Of a stretch of 64,000 nucleotides of DNA, positions 45,224 to 54,354 are shown piece by piece. The stretch comes from Bacillus_BD sp963787345 (lineage in GTDB: Bacteria > Bacillota > Bacilli > Bacillales > Cytobacillaceae). The position numbers and the translations under genes were made by a program. The stretch spans positions 1-64,000 of the forward strand of contig CAWBCW010000008.1 of assembly GCA_963787345.1 (NCBI GenBank). Reading direction: 5' to 3'. Numbering within the stretch: position 1 is the stretch's first letter; the number at the start of each line of letters is the position of its first letter. The notes below the pieces were generated by a model that had not been told where the DNA came from, made no database searches, and saw only the letters and a program-made list of their open reading frames with translations.

Positions 45224-45599
45224 TTACGTTCACCTCTTATTTATATTTTGTTGCTTTGTTTATGTTTGTGTTTGTGTTTCTTTGCTATGAACTTATTATA
45301 TAATTTTAATTTTTCTGAATATACAATCAATTAAAACTAACTTTTAACGAGTTTTTTTAAAATTTTAGTATGTTTTATACTAATTAGTGGATTATCGAAG
45401 GGTTTCAAGTCATTTCGTGGGGGTCGTTTGAGATAGTAAGAAAAAACTCTTCTTATTTCGGACTCTTATTGTGCTATTAATCGAATTTTTATCAGAACCA
45501 CCAAATTAACATAAAAAGAAACCTCCTCTTTCATCGAAGAAAGTAAAAAATGCCAGGTACCCTCCACGAAATGGAAGGTGCCTGGCATTTTCATTCTTT
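45224..45599 (-). promoter_or_regulatory. intergenic region upstream of the catechol dioxygenase gene
   Basis: The right part (45549-45592) has a hairpin, AATGCCAGGTACC with GGTGCCTGGCATT and a T run, a terminator that also ends the rlmI transcript. The left part is AT-rich, with TATAAT at about 45300 (minus strand) as a likely -10, and a GTATATTCAG block that partly resembles the operator at the two cluster promoters, but with different spacing. I could not fix a -35. Confidence 0.4.
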
Positions 45600-46790
45600 C
45601 TATCGTTTTTGAATAAACGCTACTTTTAGATAATCTCCTTCTGGAAACTCTTTAATTGTTTTAAAGTCTTCTGGCAAACGGTATTCTTCTAAAATCTCAT
45701 ACTTCTCATTGCATTCTTGAAAAGCTTGCCGGATAAACCCTTTAAACTTTTTCATATCAAATGCTGCACTGTTTGTTGATGCGACAATGACACCGTCATC
45801 TGCGGTAATGGCGATGGCTTGTTTCAGCAAGTTTGTGTAATCTTTTGCGGCACTAAACGTTACCTTTTTCGAACGTGCAAAGCTAGGTGGGTCAAGAATA
45901 ACCAAATCAAACTTGAGATTCTTCTTTACAGCATATTTAAAATAATGGAAGACATCTTCAACGATAATATCCTGTGCTTCGTAATCGATCCCGTTCACAC
46001 TAAACTGCTCAATCGTTTTGCTTTTGCTGCGGTTGGCAAGATCAACACTTGTTGTCTTTGTTGCTCCGCCTAAAGCAGCCGCAACCGAAAAAGCTCCCGT
46101 ATAAGAAAACGTATTGAGCACCGTTTTCCCTTGTGCATACCGATCACGAATCGCTTTTCTTACATCCCGTTGATCTAAAAACACCCCTACCATTGCACCG
46201 TCATTTAAATAAACAGCAAAATGAATGCCATTTTCTTTGACGATCAGAGGAAACTCGCCTCGTTCTCCTATGACAAAATCATCTTCTTCCACATACTTTC
46301 CATCCTCCGCAAAACGCTTCTTCTGATAAATGCCTTTATAAGGAAACTGACTTGTGATGGCATTGATGATTTCATCTTTAAATTGATAAATACCTAAGCT
46401 ATACCAATTGATAACATAATAACCCGCAAAATACTCAACGGTAACACCGCCGATTCCGTCCCCTTCGCCATTAAACACGCGAAATGCGGTTGTCTCCTCA
46501 TTTTCAAAAAGTGATTTCCGTTTTCCGAACGCCTTCATAATTCTTTGTTGGAAAAACGCTCCGTCGATGGACTCGTTTTCTGTTCTCGTTAAGATCCAGC
46601 CATAACCTTTATTTTGCTTTCCATAATACCCTTTACCAATGAACCCGCCTCGCTCATCGACTAACTTAATATGCATACCTTCCGTGTGAAGGTCCTTTAT
46701 GTTTAGAATGGCATCCTTTAAAATAATCGGATTTCCGCTTTTCATTTTGTTTACAAATTTTGAATGAATTTTTACTATAGTCTCTGACAC
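45600..46790 (-). CDS. class I SAM-dependent rRNA large subunit methyltransferase (RlmI-like)
   Basis: The protein of 396 residues starts with a PUA-like domain (about 1-80: NPIILKDAILNIKDLHTEGM) and continues with a SAM methyltransferase domain having VLNTFSYTGAFSVAAALGGA (motif I) and VILDPPSFARSKK (catalytic DPPSF). This is the YccW/RlmI family that makes m5C in 23S rRNA. GTG start behind AGGTGTAAGC. It is a housekeeping gene lodged in the middle of the aromatic cluster, so the cluster's two modules may have been assembled around it. Confidence 0.9.
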   Translation of the reverse strand: MSETIVKIHSKFVNKMKSGNPIILKDAILNIKDLHTEGMHIKLVDERGGFIGKGYYGKQNKGYGWILTRTENESIDGAFFQQRIMKAFGKRKSLFENEETTAFRVFNGEGDGIGGVTVEYFAGYYVINWYSLGIYQFKDEIINAITSQFPYKGIYQKKRFAEDGKYVEEDDFVIGERGEFPLIVKENGIHFAVYLNDGAMVGVFLDQRDVRKAIRDRYAQGKTVLNTFSYTGAFSVAAALGGATKTTSVDLANRSKSKTIEQFSVNGIDYEAQDIIVEDVFHYFKYAVKKNLKFDLVILDPPSFARSKKVTFSAAKDYTNLLKQAIAITADDGVIVASTNSAAFDMKKFKGFIRQAFQECNEKYEILEEYRLPEDFKTIKEFPEGDYLKVAFIQKR

Positions 46791-46850
46791 GCTTACACCT
46801 CAAGTTTCTATATCTCTGTATACCCTATCATATAATAATTCTAGCTGAAA

Positions 46851-46890
46851 TAAAACTAACCGAGGAAGCTTGTCCCTCGGTTAGTTTTAT
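46851..46890 (-). terminator. terminator of MFS transporter 1 gene
   Basis: AACTAACCGAGG pairs with CCTCGGTTAGTT with T runs on both sides, overlapping the MFS 1 stop. Confidence 0.8.
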
Positions 46891-48195
46891 TTATACATTA
46901 GCCTTTTGAGTAGAAAGTTGGATCGTATCCGTCTTTTGTGGACGAACAGCCGCCCACACCAGTCCTCCAAATACGAGTAAAACTAAGGCACAAAGCTGAA
47001 ATGAGTAATGGAAACCAGCCCCTTGGCTAGAAGCATTTGCAATAAGATAACCGGTTATATAAGGGCCTGCAATTCCTCCTAAAGAGGTGAACGCCATAAA
47101 CCAGCCTTGAATTTTCCCTTGATGATTTTTTGACACAAGTTCCATTAAGATGGCTGGTCCAAGGACAAGCGTAATACAACCAAATGTCAACCCAAGGGAA
47201 AGCAAGACGATTGCTAGCATATTTGAACTCACTACGGTTCCAAGGAAGTAACAAGCCGCTCCTGCCAGCATCACTGGTCCTAAAACAAACACACGACCTT
47301 TGACCACACTTTTTGTTTTACGGAAAAGACGGTCCGATATCGTTGAAAATGTGATTTGAGATAAGGTAATTAAAATCCAAGGTAAGGCTACGACAATCGC
47401 CAATGTTTCAGCACTTAGCTGGCGAACATTTTCCAAATAATTTGGCAGCCAATTTAGTCCGATTGTAAAAGACCAATAAGTCGCAAATCCACAAAACGCA
47501 ATGAGAATAAAGTTTTTTGATAATAAAACTTTTGAGAACTTTGACTCTGCTGGATTTAGGATCTCATCACTACTTTCTGGTGTAGTGGCGGTGGCTGCTT
47601 TCGATTCATGTTTTTCTTTTACAATCCATAACCAAAAGGCAATCCAGATGACTCCAATAATTCCAGTTACGATAAATGCAGAACGCCAGCCGTAATTCGT
47701 AATAAGATGCATTAAAATCGGAGCAGAAATCGCGACACCGAGCGGACCTCCAACCGATATAATTGAAATCCCGATCCCCCGTTTTTCTTTCGGAAGCCAT
47801 TTGGAAGCGGCAGTCATTGCTAATGAATAAGATGGGCCTTCTCCTGCACCTAAAATAATTCTTGTAATCAATAAAAATGCAAAACTGGACACAAAAATCG
47901 TTGAAAATTGAACAACCGACCAAAGCAAGACCATTCCAGCAATCACGACTTTGACACCTACTCTATCAGCAAGGGTCCCGCCTAGAATCGCACAAAGCGA
48001 ATATAGGAGAAAGAATACGCTTCCCACCATGCCCCATTGTTCTGGAGATAGCCCTAATTCTTCAATAATTGGAACGGATGCAAAGCCGATGATGGCCTTA
48101 TCTGCATTACTAATGACAGTTAATAAAAATAAAAGACCGATGACCACCCACGCTTTTTTTGAGATGTTTTTTTCATTTTGAACCTTTTCCTTCAC
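46891..48195 (-). CDS. MFS transporter 1 (aromatic acid or similar)
   Basis: The protein has 434 residues and about 12 helices. It has the LGGTLADRVGVK signature after helix 2 and ILGAGEGPSYSLAMTAASKW in helix 4, typical of the anion:cation/aromatic acid symporter group. A GTG start is preceded by GGAGGGAACCCT. It is transcribed from a promoter at 48429-48471 that shares its operator with the module 2 monooxygenase promoter, so it is probably induced with the pathway. The substrate is unknown. Confidence 0.85.
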   Translation of the reverse strand: MKEKVQNEKNISKKAWVVIGLLFLLTVISNADKAIIGFASVPIIEELGLSPEQWGMVGSVFFLLYSLCAILGGTLADRVGVKVVIAGMVLLWSVVQFSTIFVSSFAFLLITRIILGAGEGPSYSLAMTAASKWLPKEKRGIGISIISVGGPLGVAISAPILMHLITNYGWRSAFIVTGIIGVIWIAFWLWIVKEKHESKAATATTPESSDEILNPAESKFSKVLLSKNFILIAFCGFATYWSFTIGLNWLPNYLENVRQLSAETLAIVVALPWILITLSQITFSTISDRLFRKTKSVVKGRVFVLGPVMLAGAACYFLGTVVSSNMLAIVLLSLGLTFGCITLVLGPAILMELVSKNHQGKIQGWFMAFTSLGGIAGPYITGYLIANASSQGAGFHYSFQLCALVLLVFGGLVWAAVRPQKTDTIQLSTQKANV

Positions 48196-48428
48196 AGGGT
48201 TCCCTCCTAGGGTTTATATATTTTAATCAATTTAAAAAATTCAGAAATATTATTATAAAAAAATAACCTCGCTTTTTATTTCATAAAACAGTAGAGTATC
48301 CCCCCTCAAAATATACTTCAATATCCGATTCTATAAATCTTCGTGATGGAAAATTATGTACCTATTGTTATCGCTTTCAATAACAACTTTTTATACGTTC
48401 TTATAGTAATAACTCAGTTGCTATAAAT

Positions 48429-48471
48429 AGTATATTGTTTTCTGACTATTCTAACTAGGACAAGGATTGTT
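48429..48471 (-). promoter_or_regulatory. cluster promoter with shared operator, ahead of MFS 1
   Basis: Minus strand 5'-3': AACAAT at 48471, then TTGTCCTAGT, GAATAGTCAG, and TATACT (48434-48429) as -10, 37 bp after the first base. The same order of blocks with the same spacing to the -10 occurs at 54140-54098. The -35 is weak, which suits activation. Confidence 0.6.
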
Positions 48472-48557
48472 CTCTTTTTAAAAGATTATGAATATATTTT
48501 GTCCTTTTCAAAATCAAACTTCTTCTCAATGAAAGCAAAAAGGACCACCTAGTCAAA

Positions 48558-49742
48558 CTAGATGATCCTCTTTCCTGATTTTTTACCGTAAGCGAAATAA
48601 TAGACAATGCTGCTTGCGAGAATAATAATCGCTACAACCATATACAGCATTCGAAACTCAAATATGCCAAGAAGCATGCCCATGAGATAAGCACCTAAGC
48701 CATTTGCTAAATCTAAAGAGATAAAGAAAGTAGTTGTTGCCAAGCCTTTATTTTCCTTTGGTGATTCCATAATCGCAATGGCTTGAAAGTTCGATAATAA
48801 CGTACCGAAACCAATTCCGATCAGTGCTCCCGCTAACAAAAAGACGACACTATTATGAGCCATGCTTAACAGGACAAAGCCGCTAGCTAAACAAAGAATG
48901 AGAGGATAGTTTACTTTGTTCGCTCCATACCGATCAAACCACTTGCCAGTGAATGGTCTTGTTAGCAACAAAGCTACTGCATAGACGACAAAGAAAAAGC
49001 TTGAAACGTCTATTAAATCAATCGTCTCTGCATAGGAAGACAGGAACGCTAAAAGACTTGAATACACGATCGCAATAATAAAAACAACGATTGAAATCGG
49101 AACTGCCTTCGGCTCAATAAAGCCTCTGTTAGAAGATTGGGGCATTCTCTTGCTTTGTACGTTAGGCACTTTAATAAAGATCGTTGTCACTAAATCAATT
49201 AAAGAGATTACTAGACCTGCTAAAAAGAGAGCTTGGAAGCTTACATGCTCGTACAAAACAAGAGCAATAAACGGTCCAATTGCCATCGCAATATTCATGC
49301 CTGTCACATAATAGCCTGTTCCTTCCCCACGGCGTTTATCTGGGATAATTTCTGCCGAAACAGCTCCAGCCGATGTTGTCACAATGCCATGTGCCGCACC
49401 ATGAATAATCCGTACGATGAATAACATGAATAAACTATTAATCATGAGATGTAAGCCCATAGCAATCGTAAAAATAACGAGACCGATAATGAGTACTTTC
49501 TTTAATCCAATGGCATTCATATACTTTCCAACAAAGACTCTTGCTACGAGTGATGCTAAGACGAACACCCCTGTTGCTAAGCCGGCGATCCCCTCGCTTG
49601 CATCGAAAGTATTCATCGTATAGATTGCCACAGTCACCATAAGCATGTAAAAAACAACATGTGTAAAAAAGTTCGTACCAAAAATAATTACAAAATCTTT
49701 CGTCCATAATTTCGGTGTATCCATGCATAACACTTCTTTCAT
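48558..49742 (-). CDS. MFS transporter 2
   Basis: The protein of 394 residues has about 12 helices, with ATGVFVLASLVARVFVGKYM, RIIHGAAHGIVTTSAGAV and RRGEGTGYYVTG motifs of the multidrug/sugar efflux type of MFS. It differs from MFS 1 and may export an intermediate or a toxic phenol. Start is at 49742 with weak site, or the second Met at 49724. It lies downstream of the hydrolase 2 gene, separated by a terminator, and ends with a hairpin at 48540-48572. Confidence 0.82.
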   Translation of the reverse strand: MKEVLCMDTPKLWTKDFVIIFGTNFFTHVVFYMLMVTVAIYTMNTFDASEGIAGLATGVFVLASLVARVFVGKYMNAIGLKKVLIIGLVIFTIAMGLHLMINSLFMLFIVRIIHGAAHGIVTTSAGAVSAEIIPDKRRGEGTGYYVTGMNIAMAIGPFIALVLYEHVSFQALFLAGLVISLIDLVTTIFIKVPNVQSKRMPQSSNRGFIEPKAVPISIVVFIIAIVYSSLLAFLSSYAETIDLIDVSSFFFVVYAVALLLTRPFTGKWFDRYGANKVNYPLILCLASGFVLLSMAHNSVVFLLAGALIGIGFGTLLSNFQAIAIMESPKENKGLATTTFFISLDLANGLGAYLMGMLLGIFEFRMLYMVVAIIILASSIVYYFAYGKKSGKRII

Positions 49743-49789
49743 TTCTTCTATGCAAGATTAAAATTTCTCACATTAGACAATCATAACAA

Positions 49790-49838
49790 AAAAACGCCTG
49801 AAGAAACATTGATACACCTTTCTTCAAGCGCTTTTTAT
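49790..49838. terminator. terminator between hydrolase 2 and MFS 2 genes
   Basis: AAACGCCTGAAGAAA pairs with TTTCTTCAAGCGCTTT with one bulge and a T run, 16 bp after the hydrolase stop codon on the minus strand. Confidence 0.7.
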
Positions 49839-49854
49839 GCCGTTATGACCAAAA

Positions 49855-50718
49855 CTACTTCGCTACTACTACCTTTTGTTCTAATAGATAGCTCGTTAAC
49901 ACATCATTAAACTCTTCTACTTTTTCCCATTGCGGCCAGTGACCAGCGTCATTAATGACCGTGAAATCACTATTTGGAATCATATCCTGAAGAAGTCTTC
50001 CTTCTTCTGGCGTTGAAGTTGGATCATGAGATGTCCACGCTAGTAGTGTTGGAACTTTAATCCTTCCACACCAAGATGGATGCCATGAATATTGTTCTCT
50101 CACTTCAATATCTTGCAGGCATACGATGTGATGAACCGCTTTTTGGTACTCTGGTTTTGTATAAATATTATAACGAGATTGGATTAATTCTTCTGTAACT
50201 TGGCTTTTATCATACATCAGCCACTCTAGTCTTGTTTTGACATTTTCATAGTTGGCTTCCAATACCGCTTTAACCGTTGATTCTTTCAATTTTGCCATAA
50301 CATCTAACTTGTTATTAACATTTCCTGGTGTATTTAAAACCATTGCCTTCACATATTCCGGATAATCCGCCGCAAACCAAGCAGCCACCCAGCCACCTAA
50401 TGATTCTCCTGATAAATAGACTTCTGATAAATCAAGCGCTTTAATCACATCTAATAAATGCTCGCTATAATAATCGATTGTATATGGACGGTCTGGTTTG
50501 TCTGTATAGCCATGTCCAACCATATCAATTACAATCACACGAAACTTCTCGCTCAAACCTCGGATATTTCTTGCATAGGCTTCAATGTGCCCGCCTGTAC
50601 CGTGAAGAAGAATAAGCGGATCTCCTGTGCCGGCCTCTAATACTCTCGTTCTAATCCCATTTGCATCTAAATAATAGAGTTTAAATTCCAAGTCTGCTAA
50701 ATCTGTCCATATTGTCAT
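49855..50718 (-). CDS. alpha/beta hydrolase, meta-cleavage product hydrolase type, module 2
   Basis: This 287-residue protein has LILLHGTGGHIEAYARN, nucleophile GESLGGWVAAW, LLAWTSHDPTSTP and the C-terminal DAGHWPQWE His. It is a member of the same hydrolase family as 37489, but diverged in all loops, so it likely acts on a different ring-fission product. Its gene overlaps the dioxygenase unit closely (ATG at 50718 with AGGAGAGATTGAT, 43 bp after the LigB-type stop). Its transcript likely starts at 54140. Confidence 0.9.
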   Translation of the reverse strand: MTIWTDLADLEFKLYYLDANGIRTRVLEAGTGDPLILLHGTGGHIEAYARNIRGLSEKFRVIVIDMVGHGYTDKPDRPYTIDYYSEHLLDVIKALDLSEVYLSGESLGGWVAAWFAADYPEYVKAMVLNTPGNVNNKLDVMAKLKESTVKAVLEANYENVKTRLEWLMYDKSQVTEELIQSRYNIYTKPEYQKAVHHIVCLQDIEVREQYSWHPSWCGRIKVPTLLAWTSHDPTSTPEEGRLLQDMIPNSDFTVINDAGHWPQWEKVEEFNDVLTSYLLEQKVVVAK

Positions 50719-50761
50719 ATCAATCTCTCCTCTTTAATTGTTTTTAAAAATATTACAGAAT

Positions 50762-51745
50762 TTAACCTTTCACTGTCGCAGATAACGTTTCTCGTTTCTC
50801 TCCTTCTACAGCCGCTGATTGAAATTGCATAATCGCCATACCTGTCACCCATTCTGGAATCGGCTCATAGTAAACCACTTCATTATTAAAACTTTGCAGT
50901 GCACCTAAAAGAACAAGCCAGTTACGAATTTCTTGACCGCCATTGCCGAAGTTTTCATCGATAAACGCTGAACTCCACTCTCTAATCGTCTCGTAATTTT
51001 TTTCTGTAATGCATTTTAAAAATAGACGATCCAATTCTTCATTAACAGGACCCTTTTTCAAGGAGGTCACTCTTGTTTTACGGGTTTCTAAATACTCCTC
51101 AAGCTGCTCGATTTCTTGGCGTCCATTTTTCAAAATATGAATTAAATCCTGATCCTCTGGCTTTTCACTATCAATCTTTGGAATTGGAACCCAATGGGAC
51201 AGGCCACCTGACGCAACAATCGCTACTTTTTTATCACTATCCCAAGATTCGATGGCTTGACGCAATACTTCCCCTAATTGGAAACAACGGTCCATCGTTG
51301 GCAGTGGTGGCGCTGCCGTATTCACAGCGATCGGAACAACCGGTATTTTCAAATCTGGATTTAAAAAGTAAATCCCTTGCGTATGACCATGGTCCACTTT
51401 CATTCTCATCGTAAAGGCAAAGTCAATATTGTTTTCTAAACCGGTATCTAAAATATGCTTAGCTAAATCTTGTTGAACAGGGATGTCATATTCCGGCAAT
51501 AACCAGTCACCCCAGCCCTGACATTGACCAATTCCAACTGTAAAAGATGGCATATGGTCATAGAAATAACTATTAAAATGGTCATCTGAAATTAAAATCA
51601 TAATATCCGCTCCAGAATCCTCTAACCACTCTTTCATTTCACTCGCTTTTTGTAAGAAACGCTGTCCTTTTTCTCCAGCCGCTTCTTCACTTGTCATAAT
51701 CATTGGACTGTGTGACATTGCAACACCAGCAATAATTTCAGCCAT
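50762..51745 (-). CDS. class III extradiol dioxygenase, LigB type, module 2
   Basis: Start at ATG 51745 behind AGGAGTGTGGAAA, 327 residues. It has AGVAMSHSPMIM, ILISDDHFNSYF, MKVDHGHTQGIYFL and VASGGLSHW, the conserved His residues that bind Fe(II) in class III ring-cleavage enzymes (protocatechuate 4,5-, 2,3-dihydroxyphenylpropionate 1,2-dioxygenase). Its unusual feature is that it lies in the same cluster as a VOC-type catechol dioxygenase, an unrelated fold with the same kind of reaction. Substrate may be a substituted catechol. Confidence 0.92.
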   Translation of the reverse strand: MAEIIAGVAMSHSPMIMTSEEAAGEKGQRFLQKASEMKEWLEDSGADIMILISDDHFNSYFYDHMPSFTVGIGQCQGWGDWLLPEYDIPVQQDLAKHILDTGLENNIDFAFTMRMKVDHGHTQGIYFLNPDLKIPVVPIAVNTAAPPLPTMDRCFQLGEVLRQAIESWDSDKKVAIVASGGLSHWVPIPKIDSEKPEDQDLIHILKNGRQEIEQLEEYLETRKTRVTSLKKGPVNEELDRLFLKCITEKNYETIREWSSAFIDENFGNGGQEIRNWLVLLGALQSFNNEVVYYEPIPEWVTGMAIMQFQSAAVEGEKRETLSATVKG

Positions 51746-51874
51746 TTTCCACACTCCTCTTTTTTTATGTACATTCTCTCATTTGACCCTCAGAAAAATT
51801 AACTGCTAGGCATTCTATCGATTAAATGCTTGTTGGAGCAAGCCATTTTTTCCATATCAGGGTTGAGTAGGAGT

Positions 51875-52708
51875 TTATAATAGTAAACTCCCAACCGTTG
51901 CAGGTTCCCTTTGTTCTTCAACCTTATCGATTCTTTGCTGCCAAACAATCGATAAGGTTCCTTTCATATAGATAGGAATTTTCATACTACTTATCATTGT
52001 TGTTTCAGTTACGTCCAGTACGGTTTCGAATGAATGAAATCCCTTTTTCAATGTCACCGCATAGCGGCCAGGTGCAGGCAAAGTATAGTAAGGGCTCAAA
52101 CTTAACCGATAGCCATCGCATTCACACATCACTTCATAAGGACGGCCGAGAAAATCAGGGATTTCTTCAACTTTCCCTTGTAAAAGCCTCTCTCGAATAC
52201 AAGTAGAACTAATTTTTTCCCCTTTGCACTCCACTTTTCCAACCTTCATGACTTCAACAAGGCCGCAGGAATCCTCTTTTAACCGATCCATATTTCCTGT
52301 TCCCCTATACCCATATGAGAAATCAAAACCGGCGACTGCATGGGTGACCCCGAGATCAATCAAGTAATTTTTTACAAATTGCTCTGGTGATAGAGATGAG
52401 AATTCCTGATCAAATTTCACAAAATAGAAGAAGTTCACTCCAAGTTCTGATAGCATTTTTTCTTTTTGTGATGGCGGCATGAGATAATGAAATTGCTTTT
52501 CACCCTTACGGATCACCGTTTTCGGATGTGGAAAGAAACTCATCACTGCTAGGGGCAAGTTCTTTTCCTTTGCCAGTTCTGCGGCCTGTTGGATAACTTC
52601 CCGGTGCCCATTATGAATGCCATCAAAAAATCCTAAGGCCATCACATTTGGGATTGCTTTTTCCTGCCATCCATGCAAATTCTCTCGAGTCACAACAATC
52701 GTTTCCAT
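51875..52708 (-). CDS. FAD synthetase-like protein, module 2 (no riboflavin kinase)
   Basis: Start at ATG 52708 behind AAAGGAGACTGT. The upstream extension to 52780 has no ribosome site. The 277 residues have ALGFFDGIHNGHREVIQQA, FFPHPKTVIRKGEKQFHYL, AVAGFDFSYGYRGTG and ISSTCIRERLLQGKVEEIP. The C-terminal domain again lacks the GFPTAN riboflavin kinase motif. HxGH is intact here (HNGH), unlike module 1 (HVAH). Next to the module 2 monooxygenase gene in the order monooxygenase, FAD synthetase-like, dioxygenase. Confidence 0.88.
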   Translation of the reverse strand: METIVVTRENLHGWQEKAIPNVMALGFFDGIHNGHREVIQQAAELAKEKNLPLAVMSFFPHPKTVIRKGEKQFHYLMPPSQKEKMLSELGVNFFYFVKFDQEFSSLSPEQFVKNYLIDLGVTHAVAGFDFSYGYRGTGNMDRLKEDSCGLVEVMKVGKVECKGEKISSTCIRERLLQGKVEEIPDFLGRPYEVMCECDGYRLSLSPYYTLPAPGRYAVTLKKGFHSFETVLDVTETTMISSMKIPIYMKGTLSIVWQQRIDKVEEQREPATVGSLLL

Positions 52709-52808
52709 ACAGTCTCCTTTCTCGATTCCACCTGTCATCGATCCAACTAAATAGATAGGCTTAATAGGATAAAGGTTCAAAAACTCTCCTTTACTAAACA
52801 GAGGCTGG

Positions 52809-53990
52809 TTAACCTCTTACACCAGAATCAAAGCCAAATAATTCTTGTCCATAAGCAGCAACGGAATCTTCATAAAGAGATGTTTTGTGAGTAGCAACGG
52901 ATAAAATATCGCGAATCATTAGTTCAATGACTCCACCTTTATAAAGGGCCCCGCCTCCAAGTGTTAACAGAACACGAACTGCAATATCCGTACAGGATTT
53001 TGTAATTTGGGTACGAATCGCGAAGAATTCGGCACGACTCGTTTTGCGACCATCTTTTTCATAGTTTTCTAGTAGAGTTAAATATTTATCCATCAATGCT
53101 TCTGCGGCAATGTATTGTGTTGTAATTTCGGCGATTACTCTTTGGCTTCTTGGGGATTCACTTTCTCTTACCCCATCCATAAGACGAACACGATTTTCCG
53201 TTGCCTTCTTGAATTCTTCAATTAAGCGCTTTGCTCCGCCTAATGCCATATTTGGAAACCCAAGGTAAAAAGCTGGGAAGAAAGGAACATGATATAGTGG
53301 ATAGTCCTTATCATACTCTTCCTCCGGTGGTCTTCCTGTTGCATCAGCAGTAGTTAAGCGTAAAATTCTTTCCATTGGAACATAAACATTGTCCGCAACA
53401 ACTTGGTTAGAACCACTGCCTCGTAGACCAAATGTATCCCAGTTTTCCACGATTTCTAGTTCAGAAGCTTTTAGCATCGGTAAGCAAACTTCCGGCTTAT
53501 CACTGTCAGGGAATTGAATTGCAACCCCGAGCCCGATCCAATCACTGAACAGACAACCGCTGGCGAAATTCCATTTTCCAGTGATACGGTAGCCGTCCCC
53601 ATCTTTTTCCGCTTTTCCGACTGCAGCGAACACATCACAGATCAGGCCGCCTTGATTGATAATTTCATCTCTTCCTTTTTTCGGAAGATAGGCCGGAAGA
53701 ATATTATGTAATGGGTATAAATAAGTCAACCAACCTGCTGAGATATTGTGATAAGATACGGTACGAACGATTTCTGCAAATGTTCTTAAATCTGTTTGCG
53801 GACCGCCATATTCCTTTGGAAGCATGATTCTCGTAATCTGTGTTTCTTTCATTAAATTCACGACGTTTTCAGAAATCGAAGCATTGATTTCCGCTTCTTG
53901 TGCTTCTTTTTCAGCTAGTTCTCCAACTCTTCTTGCACCTTCTAATAAATCTTCTCTTGTTACCTTCTTTTCGATGAATGGACTTACCAT
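52809..53990 (-). CDS. flavin-dependent monooxygenase, acyl-CoA dehydrogenase fold, module 2
   Basis: This 393-residue paralog of 42714 has RRVGELAEKEAQEAEINASI, IMLPKEYGGPQTDLRTFAEI, AGWLTYLYPLHN, CLFSDWIGLGVAIQF, WDTFGLRGSGSNQVVADNVY and ESPRSQRVIAEITTQY. First gene of module 2, with the 54098-54140 operator promoter 110 bp before its ATG. Same inferred chemistry as module 1, ortho-hydroxylation of a phenol. Again no reductase gene is near, so the reduced flavin source is unknown. Confidence 0.88.
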   Translation of the reverse strand: MVSPFIEKKVTREDLLEGARRVGELAEKEAQEAEINASISENVVNLMKETQITRIMLPKEYGGPQTDLRTFAEIVRTVSYHNISAGWLTYLYPLHNILPAYLPKKGRDEIINQGGLICDVFAAVGKAEKDGDGYRITGKWNFASGCLFSDWIGLGVAIQFPDSDKPEVCLPMLKASELEIVENWDTFGLRGSGSNQVVADNVYVPMERILRLTTADATGRPPEEEYDKDYPLYHVPFFPAFYLGFPNMALGGAKRLIEEFKKATENRVRLMDGVRESESPRSQRVIAEITTQYIAAEALMDKYLTLLENYEKDGRKTSRAEFFAIRTQITKSCTDIAVRVLLTLGGGALYKGGVIELMIRDILSVATHKTSLYEDSVAAYGQELFGFDSGVRG

Positions 53991-54097
53991 CTCTTACACC
54001 CCTTTTATTTATTTTTTAAGTTTCATGAAATGACTTTTTTGACATCGCTTTCAATGATCACATTTCCAACTTGCTTATCTTTCATTTGATTAACCTT

Positions 54098-54140
54098 ATT
54101 GTATTTTATTATGAATATTCAGACTAGAGCAAAAATTGTT
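54098..54140 (-). promoter_or_regulatory. cluster promoter with shared operator, ahead of module 2
   Basis: Minus strand: AACAAT at 54140, then TTTGCTCTAGT, GAATATTCAT and TACAAT (54103-54098). Same blocks and same spacing as at 48471. It reads into the monooxygenase gene whose ATG is at 53990. Confidence 0.6.
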
Positions 54141-54188
54141 TATGTTTTTTGATAGATTGGATAGTTTTTGTTCATTTCCTTCCAAAAG

Positions 54189-54315
54189 TCAAATTTGCTC
54201 GCCGGATTTGCGTCCGGAAGCTTTAACTTCATTGAGCTCACAACTTATAGAAACGGAAGACTTCTTTACCTATCGCAAGCTTTCGTTACAAAAATATTTT
54301 CTAAAGGAAGTTAAA
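54189..54315 (+). repeat. IS605-like miniature element, copy E (short)
   Basis: Left CAAATTTGCTCGCCGGATTT, then GAAGCTTTAACTTCATTGAG, CACAACTTATAGAAACGGAA, the CTATCGCAAGCTTTCGTTAC tail and end AAGGAAGTTAAAA. The middle is deleted relative to copy A. Its right end lies in the T run of the regulator terminator (54314-54346). Confidence 0.6.
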
Positions 54316-54346
54316 AGACCACCCAATACTTGGATGGCCTTGATTG
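54314..54346 (-). terminator. terminator of the second hybrid regulator gene
   Basis: Minus strand: GGCCATCCAAGTATTGGGTGGTC with CCATCC and GGGTGG paired and a TTTT run that merges with element copy E. Confidence 0.7.
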
Positions 54347-54354
54347 ATACAGTG

